Shown: piece after piece, positions 1-7,269 of the stretch
Position numbering within the stretch: position 1 is the stretch's first letter
Layout of the letters: each line of letters begins with the position of its first letter
Program-made: the position numbers and the translations under genes
DNA from: Methylomonas sp.
GTDB lineage: Bacteria; Pseudomonadota; Gammaproteobacteria; Methylococcales; Methylomonadaceae
Direction: 5' to 3'
Assembly: GCA_028688235.1 (NCBI GenBank)
Contig: JAQTYP010000001.1
Location: 1 to 33,299, forward strand
DNA: 33,299 nt
Notes under the pieces: generated by a model
Told to the model about the DNA's origin: nothing
The model's input: only the letters and a program-made list of their open reading frames with translations
The model's database searches: none

Positions 1-2
1 CC

Positions 3-566
3 GATATCGTTACCGCATTCATCGAAATCGTGCCTTCCGATACCGTCAAATACGAGGTCGATAAGGCCTCCGGTTATCTGAAAATCGATAGGCCGCAAAA
101 ATTCTCCAGCATGATTCCGACGTTGTACGGCTTTATTCCGCAAACCTATTGCGCGGAGAGGACTGCGGAATATGCCGAGGTCATGTCAGGCAGGACCGTT
201 AGCAGGGGCGACGGCGATCCATTGGATATTTGCGTGTTGAGCGAACGTAGCGTAACCCACGGCGATATCTTGGTGCAGGCCATTCCTATCGGCGGATTTC
301 GCCTGCTGGACGGCGGCGAAGCCGACGACAAGATCATCGCGGTCATGAAAGGCGACGAATTTTACCGGCAATGGCGGGACGTATCCGATTGCCCGGAGTC
401 CTATATCAACCGGCTGAAACATTATTTTCTGACCTATAAACACCTGCCGCACGAGAAAAGCATCTGCGAGATCACGCACGTGTATGGTCGCGAAGAGGCG
501 CATGAAGTCATCAAGCGTGCCATTGCCGACTACCGCTATCATTTTTGTTGTCAGGACGTCGAATAA
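3..566 (+). CDS. ppa: Inorganic pyrophosphatase, family I (5' end outside window)
   Basis: Hydrolyses pyrophosphate to two phosphates in the cytoplasm, pulling biosynthetic reactions forward. The reading frame is open to the left edge: the residues before the GTG at 30 read DIVTAFIEIV and run into KYEVDKASG, which matches the conserved start of family I enzymes. The GTG is therefore internal and the true start is off the window. The metal-binding signature GDGDPLDICVL is intact, as are the later DDKI and KHYFLTYK segments. The visible length (about 187 residues) is nearly full for the family. It resembles the variant of family I found in Bacteroidetes, Leptospira and some Proteobacteria more than E. 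coli Ppa; that comparison is from memory. The gene is followed by a repeat-rich spacer of about 320 bp. Confidence 0.9.
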   Translation, partial: DIVTAFIEIVPSDTVKYEVDKASGYLKIDRPQKFSSMIPTLYGFIPQTYCAERTAEYAEVMSGRTVSRGDGDPLDICVLSERSVTHGDILVQAIPIGGFRLLDGGEADDKIIAVMKGDEFYRQWRDVSDCPESYINRLKHYFLTYKHLPHEKSICEITHVYGREEAHEVIKRAIADYRYHFCCQDVE

Positions 567-584
567 GGTAGCGGTTAAGAGTAC

Positions 585-729
585 GGCTTCTCGTTTAAAA
601 CGGGACGCAGAGGGAGGCTTAACCGTTCGCCCTGAGCTTGTCGAAGGGTGAACGGTTAAGCCATTCATGGTTCGACAAGCTCACCACGAACGGCTTAACC
701 TCTGACTGTCCCGGCTTAAGTTGGTAGCC
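585..729 (-). repeat. Intergenic repeat, copy A (inverted relative to copies B and C)
   Basis: About 145 bp that is nearly the exact reverse complement of 9036-9181. One end carries TTTAAAACGGGAC and the other GTCCCGGCTTAAG, which form an imperfect terminal inverted repeat. The inside holds two arms of the widespread TTCGACAAGCTCA...GAACGG palindromic motif, each bounded by GGTTAAGCC/GGCTTAACC. There is no coding capacity, so it resembles a MITE or REP-like element. It fills most of the spacer between the pyrophosphatase and the SIR2-like gene. Confidence 0.8.
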
Positions 730-828
730 AAGAGTACGATGGCGCGGGCGGTGGCTTTGCCGAAGGACCGGTAATCGAGATACTACCCCCTGCAGTCGTC
801 AGCCTAACTCGCTACAGTCGAACTCATG

Positions 829-870
829 GTGGGAACGACACCCCCGTAACGACGAGGGTGTCGCTCCCAC
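829..870. terminator. Long hairpin, probable bidirectional terminator or palindromic repeat
   Basis: A 15-bp stem (829-843 with 856-870, one G-T wobble) with a 12-base loop lies just past the stop of the leftward SIR2-like gene and past the rightward pyrophosphatase gene. There is no clear T run, so termination is inferred from position and stem strength. The GTGGGAACGAC arm is related in sequence to the hairpins between nifD and nifK. Confidence 0.45.
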
Positions 871-885
871 GCAAGATCAGGATAA

Positions 886-1737
886 TCAGGCGGCCTGGCG
901 GGTTTGCACCAGTTCCAGCAAGTCCTGGCAATCGGCTTCAATCAGCTCGAAGCCCATGCGTTCGGAAAAGCGTTTTTCCTTGTCGGTGGGGTTTTTGCGT
1001 AAAAACCATCCTCGGTGTTCTTTTGCACCGTAAGTGATGTCGCTCATGACCATGCGCTCGGAATCCCGGTTGAGCGGCAAGCCTAGCAGCAGATATTTTT
1101 TACCCTTGCGGTATTCCTTTAAAAAGTTAGGAATCGCGAATCCGCCCATCAACTCGGTGATGTAATCGACATAGTCGGCATCCGATGCGATGTAGTTCGA
1201 TCCGGGTTTGGGTGTGCCCATCGGTTTGAACAATATCGGCAGGCGGGTATCGACTTGATCCTGCTCGATTTCGAAATAATTCTGACCGTCGAATTGGTAA
1301 ATCTTGAAACGGTATTGATTGCCGACGACGCGGGCCAGACCGACGACCAGCGTGTGTTCTTCGTCGGCGTAACTGTCTTGCAACTGGGTGTCGCGGTTGA
1401 TGTCGATGACGTAGTTGGGCTTCCATTCGGCCAGCCAGTCGTGAATCGCGGCCCTGGTCCATTGGGCTTCACCGTAGGTTTTATCCAGAAAGTGCTGGAT
1501 AAAGGTTCTGCCTCTTTTTAATTCCAGATTCATCGCCGCGCGCGGGAATTCATACATCAGCTTGGGTGCCATGGGCTTGCCGCCGTTCATGGCCAATATC
1601 AGGCTGTTGCTGTCAGCCGGCATGGGTGTGCCGTTGAGTTTGCTGACCGAGTCGAACAATACGCCCGGCCCGAGGTAGGGTACGACCTCGTTGTCGTAAA
1701 GGCCGCTTAGAATCTCTGAAAAAACTGAATTAGACAT
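886..1737 (-). CDS. SIR2-like domain protein, divergent from nifH
   Basis: A 283-residue cytoplasmic protein with SIR2-like (NAD-binding Rossmann) features. These are VVPYLGPGVL near residues 18-27, NYVIDINRDTQLQDSY near 120 (position of the usual TTNYD-type motif), ADYVDYI near 200, and LLLGLPLNRDSERM near 230 (position of the usual GYSL-D motif). The start chosen is the ATG at 1737, because AGGAG sits six bases upstream; an ATG 17 codons earlier lacks a good ribosome site and lies close to the inferred promoter. SIR2-like proteins bind or consume NAD, but the catalytic activity here is unknown. A sigma-54-type promoter and a NifA-type site precede it, so it is probably co-induced with nitrogenase. 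No DraT/DraG nitrogenase-modifying pair is seen in the window. The family call is from motif pattern only. Confidence 0.65.
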   Translation of the reverse strand: MSNSVFSEILSGLYDNEVVPYLGPGVLFDSVSKLNGTPMPADSNSLILAMNGGKPMAPKLMYEFPRAAMNLELKRGRTFIQHFLDKTYGEAQWTRAAIHDWLAEWKPNYVIDINRDTQLQDSYADEEHTLVVGLARVVGNQYRFKIYQFDGQNYFEIEQDQVDTRLPILFKPMGTPKPGSNYIASDADYVDYITELMGGFAIPNFLKEYRKGKKYLLLGLPLNRDSERMVMSDITYGAKEHRGWFLRKNPTDKEKRFSERMGFELIEADCQDLLELVQTRQAA

Positions 1738-1777
1738 AACTGACTCCTGATGGATTGAATGGTTATTCCAAGTTACT

Positions 1778-1791
1778 GCAATATTCAATCC
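1778..1791 (-). promoter_or_regulatory. Sigma-54 -24/-12 promoter of the SIR2-like gene
   Basis: On the minus strand the sequence reads TTGGATTGAATATTGCA, giving GG (1791-1790), ten bases, then GC (1779-1778), which is the invariant sigma-54 spacing. The -12 box TTGCA is perfect and the -24 box keeps TTGG but lacks the CAC. The predicted transcript start is near 1766, giving a short leader of about 30 nt before the ATG at 1737. Confidence 0.6.
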
Positions 1792-1891
1792 AATTTTTGG
1801 TTTTGGACATTAATCCGGCGTGACCCCAGTGAGCCCGGCAACAAGGCGAACAAAGCCCTTACAGATAGCGATGTTTCAAGCCTATGCGGTT

Positions 1892-1907
1892 TGTAGGGTT
1901 TATCACA
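1892..1907. promoter_or_regulatory. NifA-type upstream activating sequence (SIR2 side)
   Basis: A perfect TGT-N10-ACA (TGT at 1892-1894, ACA at 1905-1907). It lies about 130 bp upstream of the predicted start of the SIR2-like transcript, in the usual range for NifA enhancer sites. Confidence 0.6.
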
Positions 1908-2041
1908 AGGCGGAATTTCGGCTGTCGAACTATCGCCAAAGGAGTTTGGGCGTCGTTCACTATCATTATATGCGCGGCATAAAAAGCGCCTGGCCTTCAG
2001 CGGGCGGGCAGGATGCGGTAGGGGAATAACCCTAATTTTTA
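1908..2041. other. Middle of the SIR2/nifH spacer, nothing recognised
   Basis: This GC-richer stretch lies between the two NifA-type sites. Short open frames cross it on both strands but show no ribosome site, domain or conserved look. I see no gene and no clear further regulatory motif. Confidence 0.4.
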
Positions 2042-2057
2042 TGTCCGCTAGTCCACA
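2042..2057. promoter_or_regulatory. NifA-type upstream activating sequence (nifH side)
   Basis: A perfect TGT-N10-ACA (TGT at 2042-2044, ACA at 2055-2057), centred about 130 bp upstream of the predicted nifH transcript start. This is typical spacing for NifA binding in proteobacterial nifH promoters. Confidence 0.75.
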
Positions 2058-2123
2058 TCGGAAAACAAATTGTTTGTTATGCAACCAACGAAATTGCGGG
2101 GTAACTAAAAAATAATCATTATA

Positions 2124-2136
2124 AATCAGTATCTTA
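2124..2136 (+). promoter_or_regulatory. Putative IHF site between enhancer and nifH promoter
   Basis: AATCAGTATCTTA fits the IHF consensus WATCAR-N4-TTR exactly. It sits in an AT-rich tract between the NifA-type site and the -24 box, where IHF bends DNA in known nifH promoters. Confidence 0.5.
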
Positions 2137-2152
2137 ATTATAAACTCCGTTT

Positions 2153-2168
2153 TGGCACAAGCCTTGCA
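2153..2168 (+). promoter_or_regulatory. Sigma-54 -24/-12 promoter of nifH
   Basis: TTGGCACAAGCCTTGCA contains TGGCAC and TTGCA, with GG at 2154-2155 and GC at 2166-2167, twelve bases apart as required. It is a near-consensus RpoN promoter, with the predicted start near 2179 and a leader of about 35 nt. Confidence 0.9.
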
Positions 2169-2214
2169 GTAACTAGGATGTTATTAACCACAAGGCCCAC
2201 AAGAGGAGAAGATC

Positions 2215-3093
2215 ATGGCGAAATTACGTCAATGTGCTATTTACGGTAAAGGTGGTATCGGTAAGTCCACCACTACTCAAAATCTGGTTGCTGCTTTGGC
2301 AGAAGTCGGAAAAAAAGTGATGATCGTTGGCTGCGATCCTAAAGCAGACTCGACTCGTTTGATTTTACACGCGAAAGCTCAAAACTCCATCATGCAAATG
2401 GCGGCGGATGCGGGTAGCGTCGAAGACTTGGAACTGGAAGATGTATTGAAAGTCGGTTACGGCGACGTCAAATGCGTCGAATCAGGCGGTCCTGAGCCAG
2501 GAGTTGGTTGCGCTGGCCGTGGTGTTATCACCGCGATTAACTTCCTGGAAGAGGAAGGCGCTTACTCAGACGATCTGGACTTCGTGTTCTACGACGTATT
2601 GGGTGACGTTGTATGCGGTGGTTTCGCGATGCCAATTCGTGAAAACAAAGCGCAAGAAATTTACATCGTGTGCTCAGGCGAAATGATGGCTATGTATGCT
2701 GCCAACAACATCGCCAAAGGTATCGTCAAATACGCGAACTCAGGCGGCGTGCGTTTGGCCGGCTTGATCTGCAACTCACGTCAAACCGCTCGTGAAGACG
2801 AACTGATCATGGAATTGGCCAAGCAAATGGGCACCCAAATGATCCACTTCGTGCCACGCGACAACGTCGTTCAACGCGCTGAAATTCGTCGTATGACTGT
2901 TATCGAGTACGAACCAACCGCTAAACAAGCGGATGAATACCGTTCACTGGCTAACAAAATCATCAACAACAAAAACCTGGTCATCCCGACTCCGATCACC
3001 ATGGATGAACTGGAAGAGCTGTTGATGAATTTCGGCTTGATGGAAGCGGAAGACGAGTCTGTTGTTGGTAAAGCCGCAGCAGCAGAAGCTTAA
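2215..3093 (+). CDS. nifH: Nitrogenase iron protein (dinitrogenase reductase)
   Basis: A homodimeric [4Fe-4S] ATPase that passes electrons to the MoFe protein and is also needed for FeMo-cofactor maturation. The 292 residues are normal length. The P-loop GKGGIGKST is at residues 11-19, the cluster ligands are Cys98 (GVGCAGRG) and Cys133 (DVVCGGF), and Arg101 is the residue ADP-ribosylated by DraT in species that have it. AGGAG stands about eight bases before the ATG. The gene is first in the nif operon, behind a NifA/sigma-54 promoter. Codon choice is relaxed and highly expressed in style. The tail after residue 270 ends in an Ala-rich segment, common in this family. Confidence 0.98.
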   Translation: MAKLRQCAIYGKGGIGKSTTTQNLVAALAEVGKKVMIVGCDPKADSTRLILHAKAQNSIMQMAADAGSVEDLELEDVLKVGYGDVKCVESGGPEPGVGCAGRGVITAINFLEEEGAYSDDLDFVFYDVLGDVVCGGFAMPIRENKAQEIYIVCSGEMMAMYAANNIAKGIVKYANSGGVRLAGLICNSRQTAREDELIMELAKQMGTQMIHFVPRDNVVQRAEIRRMTVIEYEPTAKQADEYRSLANKIINNKNLVIPTPITMDELEELLMNFGLMEAEDESVVGKAAAAEA

Positions 3094-3096
3094 TCG

Positions 3097-3117
3097 TTAG
3101 GGTGGTGTATCCACCCT
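3097..3117 (+). other. Short hairpin after nifH
   Basis: AGGGTGG and CCACCCT flank a five-base loop just downstream of the nifH stop, with no T run. Such hairpins can raise nifH mRNA relative to nifDK by stabilising or partly terminating the transcript; that role is inferred. Confidence 0.4.
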
Positions 3118-3132
3118 GCCTTAAAGCCAACG

Positions 3133-3170
3133 TGTTGGGTTACGGCTAGCGCCTAACCCAACCTACATGT
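3133..3170. repeat. GTTGGGTTA palindromic repeat between nifH and nifD
   Basis: GTTGGGTTA (3134-3142) pairs with TAACCCAAC (3154-3162), followed by CTACATGT. The same unit occurs twice, as a double hairpin, at 32649-32726 between eno and ftsB. It is a dispersed intergenic repeat of a kind common in many bacterial genomes. Confidence 0.75.
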
Positions 3171-3221
3171 TCTTAAATGGGTTTGTTGGGGGATTACCCG
3201 CGCCCACAGGAGGATTTCATC

Positions 3222-4700
3222 ATGGCAGCCATGACAAGAGAAGAGACCGAAGCGCTTATTCAAGAAGTGCTGGAAGTCTATCCCGAAAAAGCTAAAAAAG
3301 ATCGCGCCAAGCACTTGGCGGTCAATGATCAAAGCCTGGAAAAGGCCAACAAATGTATCACGTCTAACCGTAAATCCCTGCCTGGCGTCATGACCATACG
3401 CGGTTGTGCTTACGCGGGTTCCAAAGGGGTGGTTTGGGGTCCTATCAAGGACATGATCCATATTTCTCACGGTCCTGTCGGTTGCGGACAATATTCCCGC
3501 GCCGGTCGCCGTAACTATTATGTCGGTACCACGGGTGTCAATACCTTCGGTACCATGAACTTCACTTCGGACTTTACCGAAAAAGATATCGTTTTCGGCG
3601 GCGATAAAAAGCTGGCGAAGTGCATAGACGAAATCGAAACCTTGTTCCCGTTGAACAAGGGTATTTCGATTCAATCCGAGTGCCCAATCGGTCTGATCGG
3701 CGACGATATCGAAGCGGTATCCAAAGTCAAAGCCAAGGAACACGAAAAAACTATCGTTCCTGTGCGTTGCGAAGGCTTCCGCGGTGTGTCTCAATCTCTG
3801 GGGCACCATATCGCCAACGACGCGATTCGCGACTGGGTGTTGGATAAACGCGACGGCGACGATAGCTGGCAAACTACTCCTTACGACGTAGCCGTGATCG
3901 GCGACTACAACATCGGCGGCGATGCTTGGGCTTCACGTACGTTGCTGGAAGAAATGGGGCTGCGCGTGGTTGCGCAATGGTCGGGCGACGGTACCATCGC
4001 CGAGATCGAAAAAACGCCAAAAGTGAAGCTGAACCTGATTCACTGCTACCGTTCGATGAACTATATCGCGCGCCATATGGAAGAAAAATATTCCATCCCC
4101 TGGATAGAGTACAACTTCTTCGGCCCGACCAAAATCGCGGAAAGCCTGCGTAGAATCGCCGAGCACTTCGACGATACCATCAAAGAAGGTGCGGAACGCG
4201 TTATCGCCCGTTACAAAGCCGAATACGATGCAGTCATCGCCAAATACAAACCACGCTTGGAAGGCAAAAAAGTCATGCTGTACATTGGCGGTTTGCGTCC
4301 TCGCCACGTCATCGGCGCCTATGAAGACTTGGGCATGGAAGTCGTTGGTACGGGTTATGAGTTCGCTCATAACGACGATTACGACCGCACGATCAAGGAA
4401 ATGGGTAACGCCACGTTGTTGTACGACGACGTAACCGGTTACGAATTCGAAGAGTTCGTCAAAAAGGTTCAACCTGATTTGGTTGGCTCCGGCATCAAGG
4501 AAAAATACATTTTCCAGAAAATGGGTGTCCCATTCCGTCAAATGCACTCATGGGATTATTCGGGCCCGTACCACGGTTACGACGGTTTTGCCATTTTCGC
4601 CCGCGATATGGACATGACCATCAATAACCCTTGCTGGAAAAGCTTCCAAGCGCCTTGGAAAAAAACAGCCGCCAGCGAGCCGGTTAAAGCGGTCGCGTAA
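3222..4700 (+). CDS. nifD: Nitrogenase MoFe protein alpha chain
   Basis: Alpha subunit of the alpha2-beta2 dinitrogenase, carrying the FeMo-cofactor where N2 is reduced. It has 492 residues, normal for the family. P-cluster ligands are seen in GCAYAGSKG, GPVGCGQYSR and SECPIGLIGDD. The cofactor ligands are the Cys in IHCYRSMNYI and the His in HSWDYSGPYHGYDGF. The start is the ATG at 3222 because AGGAGG lies eight bases upstream; an in-frame ATG 15 codons earlier would precede that ribosome site and is not conserved. It follows nifH by 128 bp, a gap that holds a hairpin and a dispersed repeat, and should be co-transcribed with nifH and nifK. Confidence 0.98.
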   Translation: MAAMTREETEALIQEVLEVYPEKAKKDRAKHLAVNDQSLEKANKCITSNRKSLPGVMTIRGCAYAGSKGVVWGPIKDMIHISHGPVGCGQYSRAGRRNYYVGTTGVNTFGTMNFTSDFTEKDIVFGGDKKLAKCIDEIETLFPLNKGISIQSECPIGLIGDDIEAVSKVKAKEHEKTIVPVRCEGFRGVSQSLGHHIANDAIRDWVLDKRDGDDSWQTTPYDVAVIGDYNIGGDAWASRTLLEEMGLRVVAQWSGDGTIAEIEKTPKVKLNLIHCYRSMNYIARHMEEKYSIPWIEYNFFGPTKIAESLRRIAEHFDDTIKEGAERVIARYKAEYDAVIAKYKPRLEGKKVMLYIGGLRPRHVIGAYEDLGMEVVGTGYEFAHNDDYDRTIKEMGNATLLYDDVTGYEFEEFVKKVQPDLVGSGIKEKYIFQKMGVPFRQMHSWDYSGPYHGYDGFAIFARDMDMTINNPCWKSFQAPWKKTAASEPVKAVA

Positions 4701-4708
4701 GGCAGTCA

Positions 4709-4810
4709 TTGTTCCTACGCTCCGGCGTGGGAACACAGCTCCGGACGCTCCGCGTCCAGCACCGCAAGAGCGGCGAAAGATTCGTTCCCACGCCAGAGCG
4801 TGGGAACGAT
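4709..4810. repeat. Triple-hairpin repeat between nifD and nifK
   Basis: Three consecutive stems fill the 168-bp nifD-nifK gap: 4711-4720 with 4725-4734, 4743-4748 with 4752-4757, and a perfect 11-bp stem 4783-4793 with 4798-4808 (CGTTCCCACGC / GCGTGGGAACG). This is the dispersed 'cgttcccacgc...gcgtgggaacg' type of intergenic repeat. It probably inserted into the operon and would fold in the mRNA. Confidence 0.75.
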
Positions 4811-4868
4811 AACGAACCCAATCCAATCAACGCCGGACCACAGATTAGTGGCGCGTTAGGAGATTATC

Positions 4869-6440
4869 ATGAGCCAACAAGTCGACAAGATTCAACCCAG
4901 CTATCCTTTGTTCCGTACCGACGAGTACAAGGATAACCTGGCAAACAAACGTGCTCTGTACGAAGAGCGTCACGATCAAGACAAGATTGACGAAGTGTTC
5001 CAATGGACCACGACGGAAGAGTACAAAGAAATCAACTTCAACCGCGAAGCGATTACCGTCAATCCGGCCAAAGCTTGCCAACCATTGGGCGCGGTATTGT
5101 GCGCATTGGGCTTCGAAAAAACCATGCCCTATGTTCACGGCTCACAAGGTTGCGTCGCCTATTTCAGATCGTATTTCAACCGTCATTTCAAAGAACCTGT
5201 ATCCTGCGTGTCGGATTCCATGACCGAAGATGCGGCGGTTTTCGGCGGTCAGAAAAACATGTTCGCCGGCCTGGAAAATGCCAAGGCCTTGTACAAACCC
5301 GACATGATCGCGGTATCCACGACCTGTATGGCCGAGGTTATCGGTGACGACTTGAACGCGTTCATCAATAACGCCAAGAAAGAAGGTCATATCGATCAAG
5401 ATTATCCTGTACCGTTCGCGCACACCCCCAGCTTCGTCGGTAGCCATACCACGGGTTGGGACAACATGTTCGAAGGCATTGCCCGTTACTTCACGCTGAA
5501 CTTCATGGAAGGCAAGGAAGTCGGTTCCAACGGCAAAATCAACTTCGTTCCGGGCTTCGAAACCTATTTGGGCAACTTCCGAGTCATTCATAGGATGATG
5601 AAGGAAATGGGCGTCGATTACTGCTTGATCAGCGATCCGACTGAAACGCTGGATACGCCGGCCGACGGTAAGTTCCGCATGTATGCAGGCGGCACGACGA
5701 TGGATGAAGTCAAAGACGCGCCGAATGCGATCGACACTATCCTGCTGCAACCCTGGCAATTGGAAAAAACCAAAAAATACGTGCAAACCACCTGGAATCA
5801 CGATGTTCCCAAGCTGAACATCCCTATGGGTCTGGAGTGGACCGACGAACTATTGATGAAAGTTTCCGAGCTGACCGGCAAACCCATCCCGGCTTCGTTG
5901 GAATTAGAGCGCGGTCGTTTGGTCGATATGATGACCGACTCTCATGCCTGGCTGCACGGTAAAAAATTCGCGCTGTACGGCGATGCGGATTTTGCACTGG
6001 GCATGACCAAATTCCTGCTGGAAATGGGGGCTGAAGTCACCGATGTATTGGTCAACCACGCCAACAAACGCTTCAAAAAAGCCTGCGAAGAAGTCTTGAA
6101 GGCGTCTCCCTACGGCCAAAATGCCACCGTGCATATCGGTAAAGACTTGTGGCATTTCCGTTCACTGATGTTTACCAACAAACCGGACTTCATGATCGGC
6201 AATTCCTACGGCAAATTCATCCAACGTGATACGCTATACAAAGGCGATGATGCCGAAGTGCCGTTGATCCGCATCGGTTTTCCGATTTTCGACCGCCACC
6301 ACTTGCACCGTATGACCACTTTGGGTTACGAAGGCGCGATGTACATGCTGACCACTCTGGTCAATGCGGTACTCGAACAGTTGGACAAAGAAACCCGCGG
6401 TATGGGTACGACCGACTATAACTACGACTTGATTCGTTAA
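4869..6440 (+). CDS. nifK: Nitrogenase MoFe protein beta chain
   Basis: Beta subunit of dinitrogenase, which shares the [8Fe-7S] P-cluster with NifD and docks NifH. It has 523 residues, standard length for group I nitrogenases. The P-cluster cysteines are in ACQPLGAVLCALGF, HGSQGCVAYFRSYF and STTCMAEVIGDDL. The C-terminal IGFPIFDRHHLHR block is typical of NifK. A TAGGAG ribosome site lies just before the ATG. It is separated from nifD by the hairpin repeat but remains co-directional, and a strong terminator-like hairpin follows. Confidence 0.98.
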   Translation: MSQQVDKIQPSYPLFRTDEYKDNLANKRALYEERHDQDKIDEVFQWTTTEEYKEINFNREAITVNPAKACQPLGAVLCALGFEKTMPYVHGSQGCVAYFRSYFNRHFKEPVSCVSDSMTEDAAVFGGQKNMFAGLENAKALYKPDMIAVSTTCMAEVIGDDLNAFINNAKKEGHIDQDYPVPFAHTPSFVGSHTTGWDNMFEGIARYFTLNFMEGKEVGSNGKINFVPGFETYLGNFRVIHRMMKEMGVDYCLISDPTETLDTPADGKFRMYAGGTTMDEVKDAPNAIDTILLQPWQLEKTKKYVQTTWNHDVPKLNIPMGLEWTDELLMKVSELTGKPIPASLELERGRLVDMMTDSHAWLHGKKFALYGDADFALGMTKFLLEMGAEVTDVLVNHANKRFKKACEEVLKASPYGQNATVHIGKDLWHFRSLMFTNKPDFMIGNSYGKFIQRDTLYKGDDAEVPLIRIGFPIFDRHHLHRMTTLGYEGAMYMLTTLVNAVLEQLDKETRGMGTTDYNYDLIR

Positions 6441-6453
6441 TCAGTCATCAACC

Positions 6454-6487
6454 AGATAGGGTGGGCCATTGCCCACCCTATCTTTTG
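6454..6487 (+). terminator. Intrinsic terminator-like hairpin after nifK
   Basis: GATAGGGTGGGC and GCCCACCCTATC form a near-perfect 12-bp stem with a minimal loop, followed by TTTT. It lies between nifK and nifT, so it may partly terminate or stabilise nifHDK mRNA and lower downstream expression. Confidence 0.7.
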
Positions 6488-6501
6488 CTTTGGAGAATCC
6501 C

Positions 6502-6714
6502 ATGCCCAGCGTCATGCTCAGAAAACGCGAAGACGGCAAGCTGCTGTTTTACGTAGCCAAGAAAGACTTGGAAGAAACTATCGAATCGCTAGAATTTGAC
6601 AGTCCCGATAAATGGGGTGGTGAAGTCGTATTGGGTGACGGTTCTAAATATTATTTCGAACCGATGGATACTCCCCCCAATATTCCGATTACTTTGCAAG
6701 CCAAACGTTTATAA
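6502..6714 (+). CDS. nifT: NifT/FixU family protein
   Basis: A 70-residue cytoplasmic protein found directly after nifK in many diazotrophs; its role is not settled and mutants often fix nitrogen normally. The sequence MPSVMLRKREDGKLLFYVAKKDLEE matches the family start, and the GGEVVLGDGSKYYFEP core is characteristic. The start is the ATG at 6502, with GGAG seven bases upstream; an in-frame TTG at 6469 falls inside the preceding hairpin and is unlikely. AAGGAGG overlaps its stop and serves the next gene. Confidence 0.9.
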   Translation: MPSVMLRKREDGKLLFYVAKKDLEETIESLEFDSPDKWGGEVVLGDGSKYYFEPMDTPPNIPITLQAKRL

Positions 6715-6724
6715 GGAGGCCGTC

Positions 6725-6925
6725 ATGGCTCTATATATAGTCGCTGAAGAATGTATTTCCTGCGGTGATTGTAAGCCCGTATGCCCGACTGATTCCATCA
6801 AGGAAGGCGCGGTCGTGTTCGAGATCAGCAAAAAAACCTGCACCGAGTGCAACGGCGATTACGACGAACCGCAGTGCGTCAAGGTTTGTCCTATAGACAA
6901 CTGCATTTTGCCGCTGGTGGCTTAA
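6725..6925 (+). CDS. fdxN: Nif-linked 2[4Fe-4S] ferredoxin
   Basis: A 66-residue soluble electron carrier, likely a donor to nitrogenase or to cofactor assembly. The first cluster motif is C10-x2-C13-x2-C16-x3-C20-P. The second is C39-x2-C42-x8-C51-x3-C55-P, with the widened x8 spacing typical of FdxN/Chromatium-type ferredoxins. An extra Cys60 is present. A strong AAGGAGG precedes the ATG by four bases, and the gap from nifT is ten bases. The symbol is assigned by motif and position; other nif ferredoxins (for example FdxB) have different cysteine spacing. Confidence 0.85.
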   Translation: MALYIVAEECISCGDCKPVCPTDSIKEGAVVFEISKKTCTECNGDYDEPQCVKVCPIDNCILPLVA

Positions 6926-7002
6926 ACAGTTCGAGGTGGGCTTACGGCCCGCCCTAGCTTGGCTATTAACCGACTTTTCCGATACCCATAGGAATTGACA
7001 TC

Positions 7003-7269
7003 ATGATCAGTTCAGAACAATTGCAACGCGTGGCCGCCGCGATCCGGTCCGGAACGTTGAGTGAGTCGCTGGTAGCTACGTTGAGAAGCGAAAATCCCGG
7101 CATACATTTCACTTATTGCATGGATGACGACCTTCCCAATCATGAACCCGTGCTGGAAGATGCCGGATTTAATTTATATCTGGTGGATGGGCGGGAACAT
7201 TGTTTGCGTTTGACCAGTAACTACGAACATGCCACAGGAATCGTGATCGCTGAAGTGCTGGATGACTAG
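7003..7269 (+). CDS. Small nif-linked conserved protein (DUF6129-like)
   Basis: An 88-residue acidic soluble protein of unknown function. The conserved-looking core is NPGIHFTYCMDDDLPNHEPV and FNLYLVDGREHCLRLT. I recall this pattern as a small family (DUF6129) confined to nif clusters of Proteobacteria; that assignment is from memory. TAGGAATTG precedes the ATG. Its stop codon is immediately followed by the start of the LRV gene (zero-base spacing), pointing to coupled expression and a shared nitrogenase-related task. Two Cys residues are present but no recognisable cluster motif. Confidence 0.75.
   Translation: MISSEQLQRVAAAIRSGTLSESLVATLRSENPGIHFTYCMDDDLPNHEPVLEDAGFNLYLVDGREHCLRLTSNYEHATGIVIAEVLDD

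Noticed and set aside
1785..2084. Open frame of about 99 codons in the SIR2/nifH spacer, minus strand
   Set aside because: It spans two NifA-type sites, has no ribosome site, and its composition shows no domain or protein-like conservation.
2071..2090. TGTTTGTTATGCAACC as a further NifA site
   Set aside because: Both TGT triplets are followed after ten bases by ACC or ACG, not ACA, so the motif is imperfect while a perfect one lies nearby.
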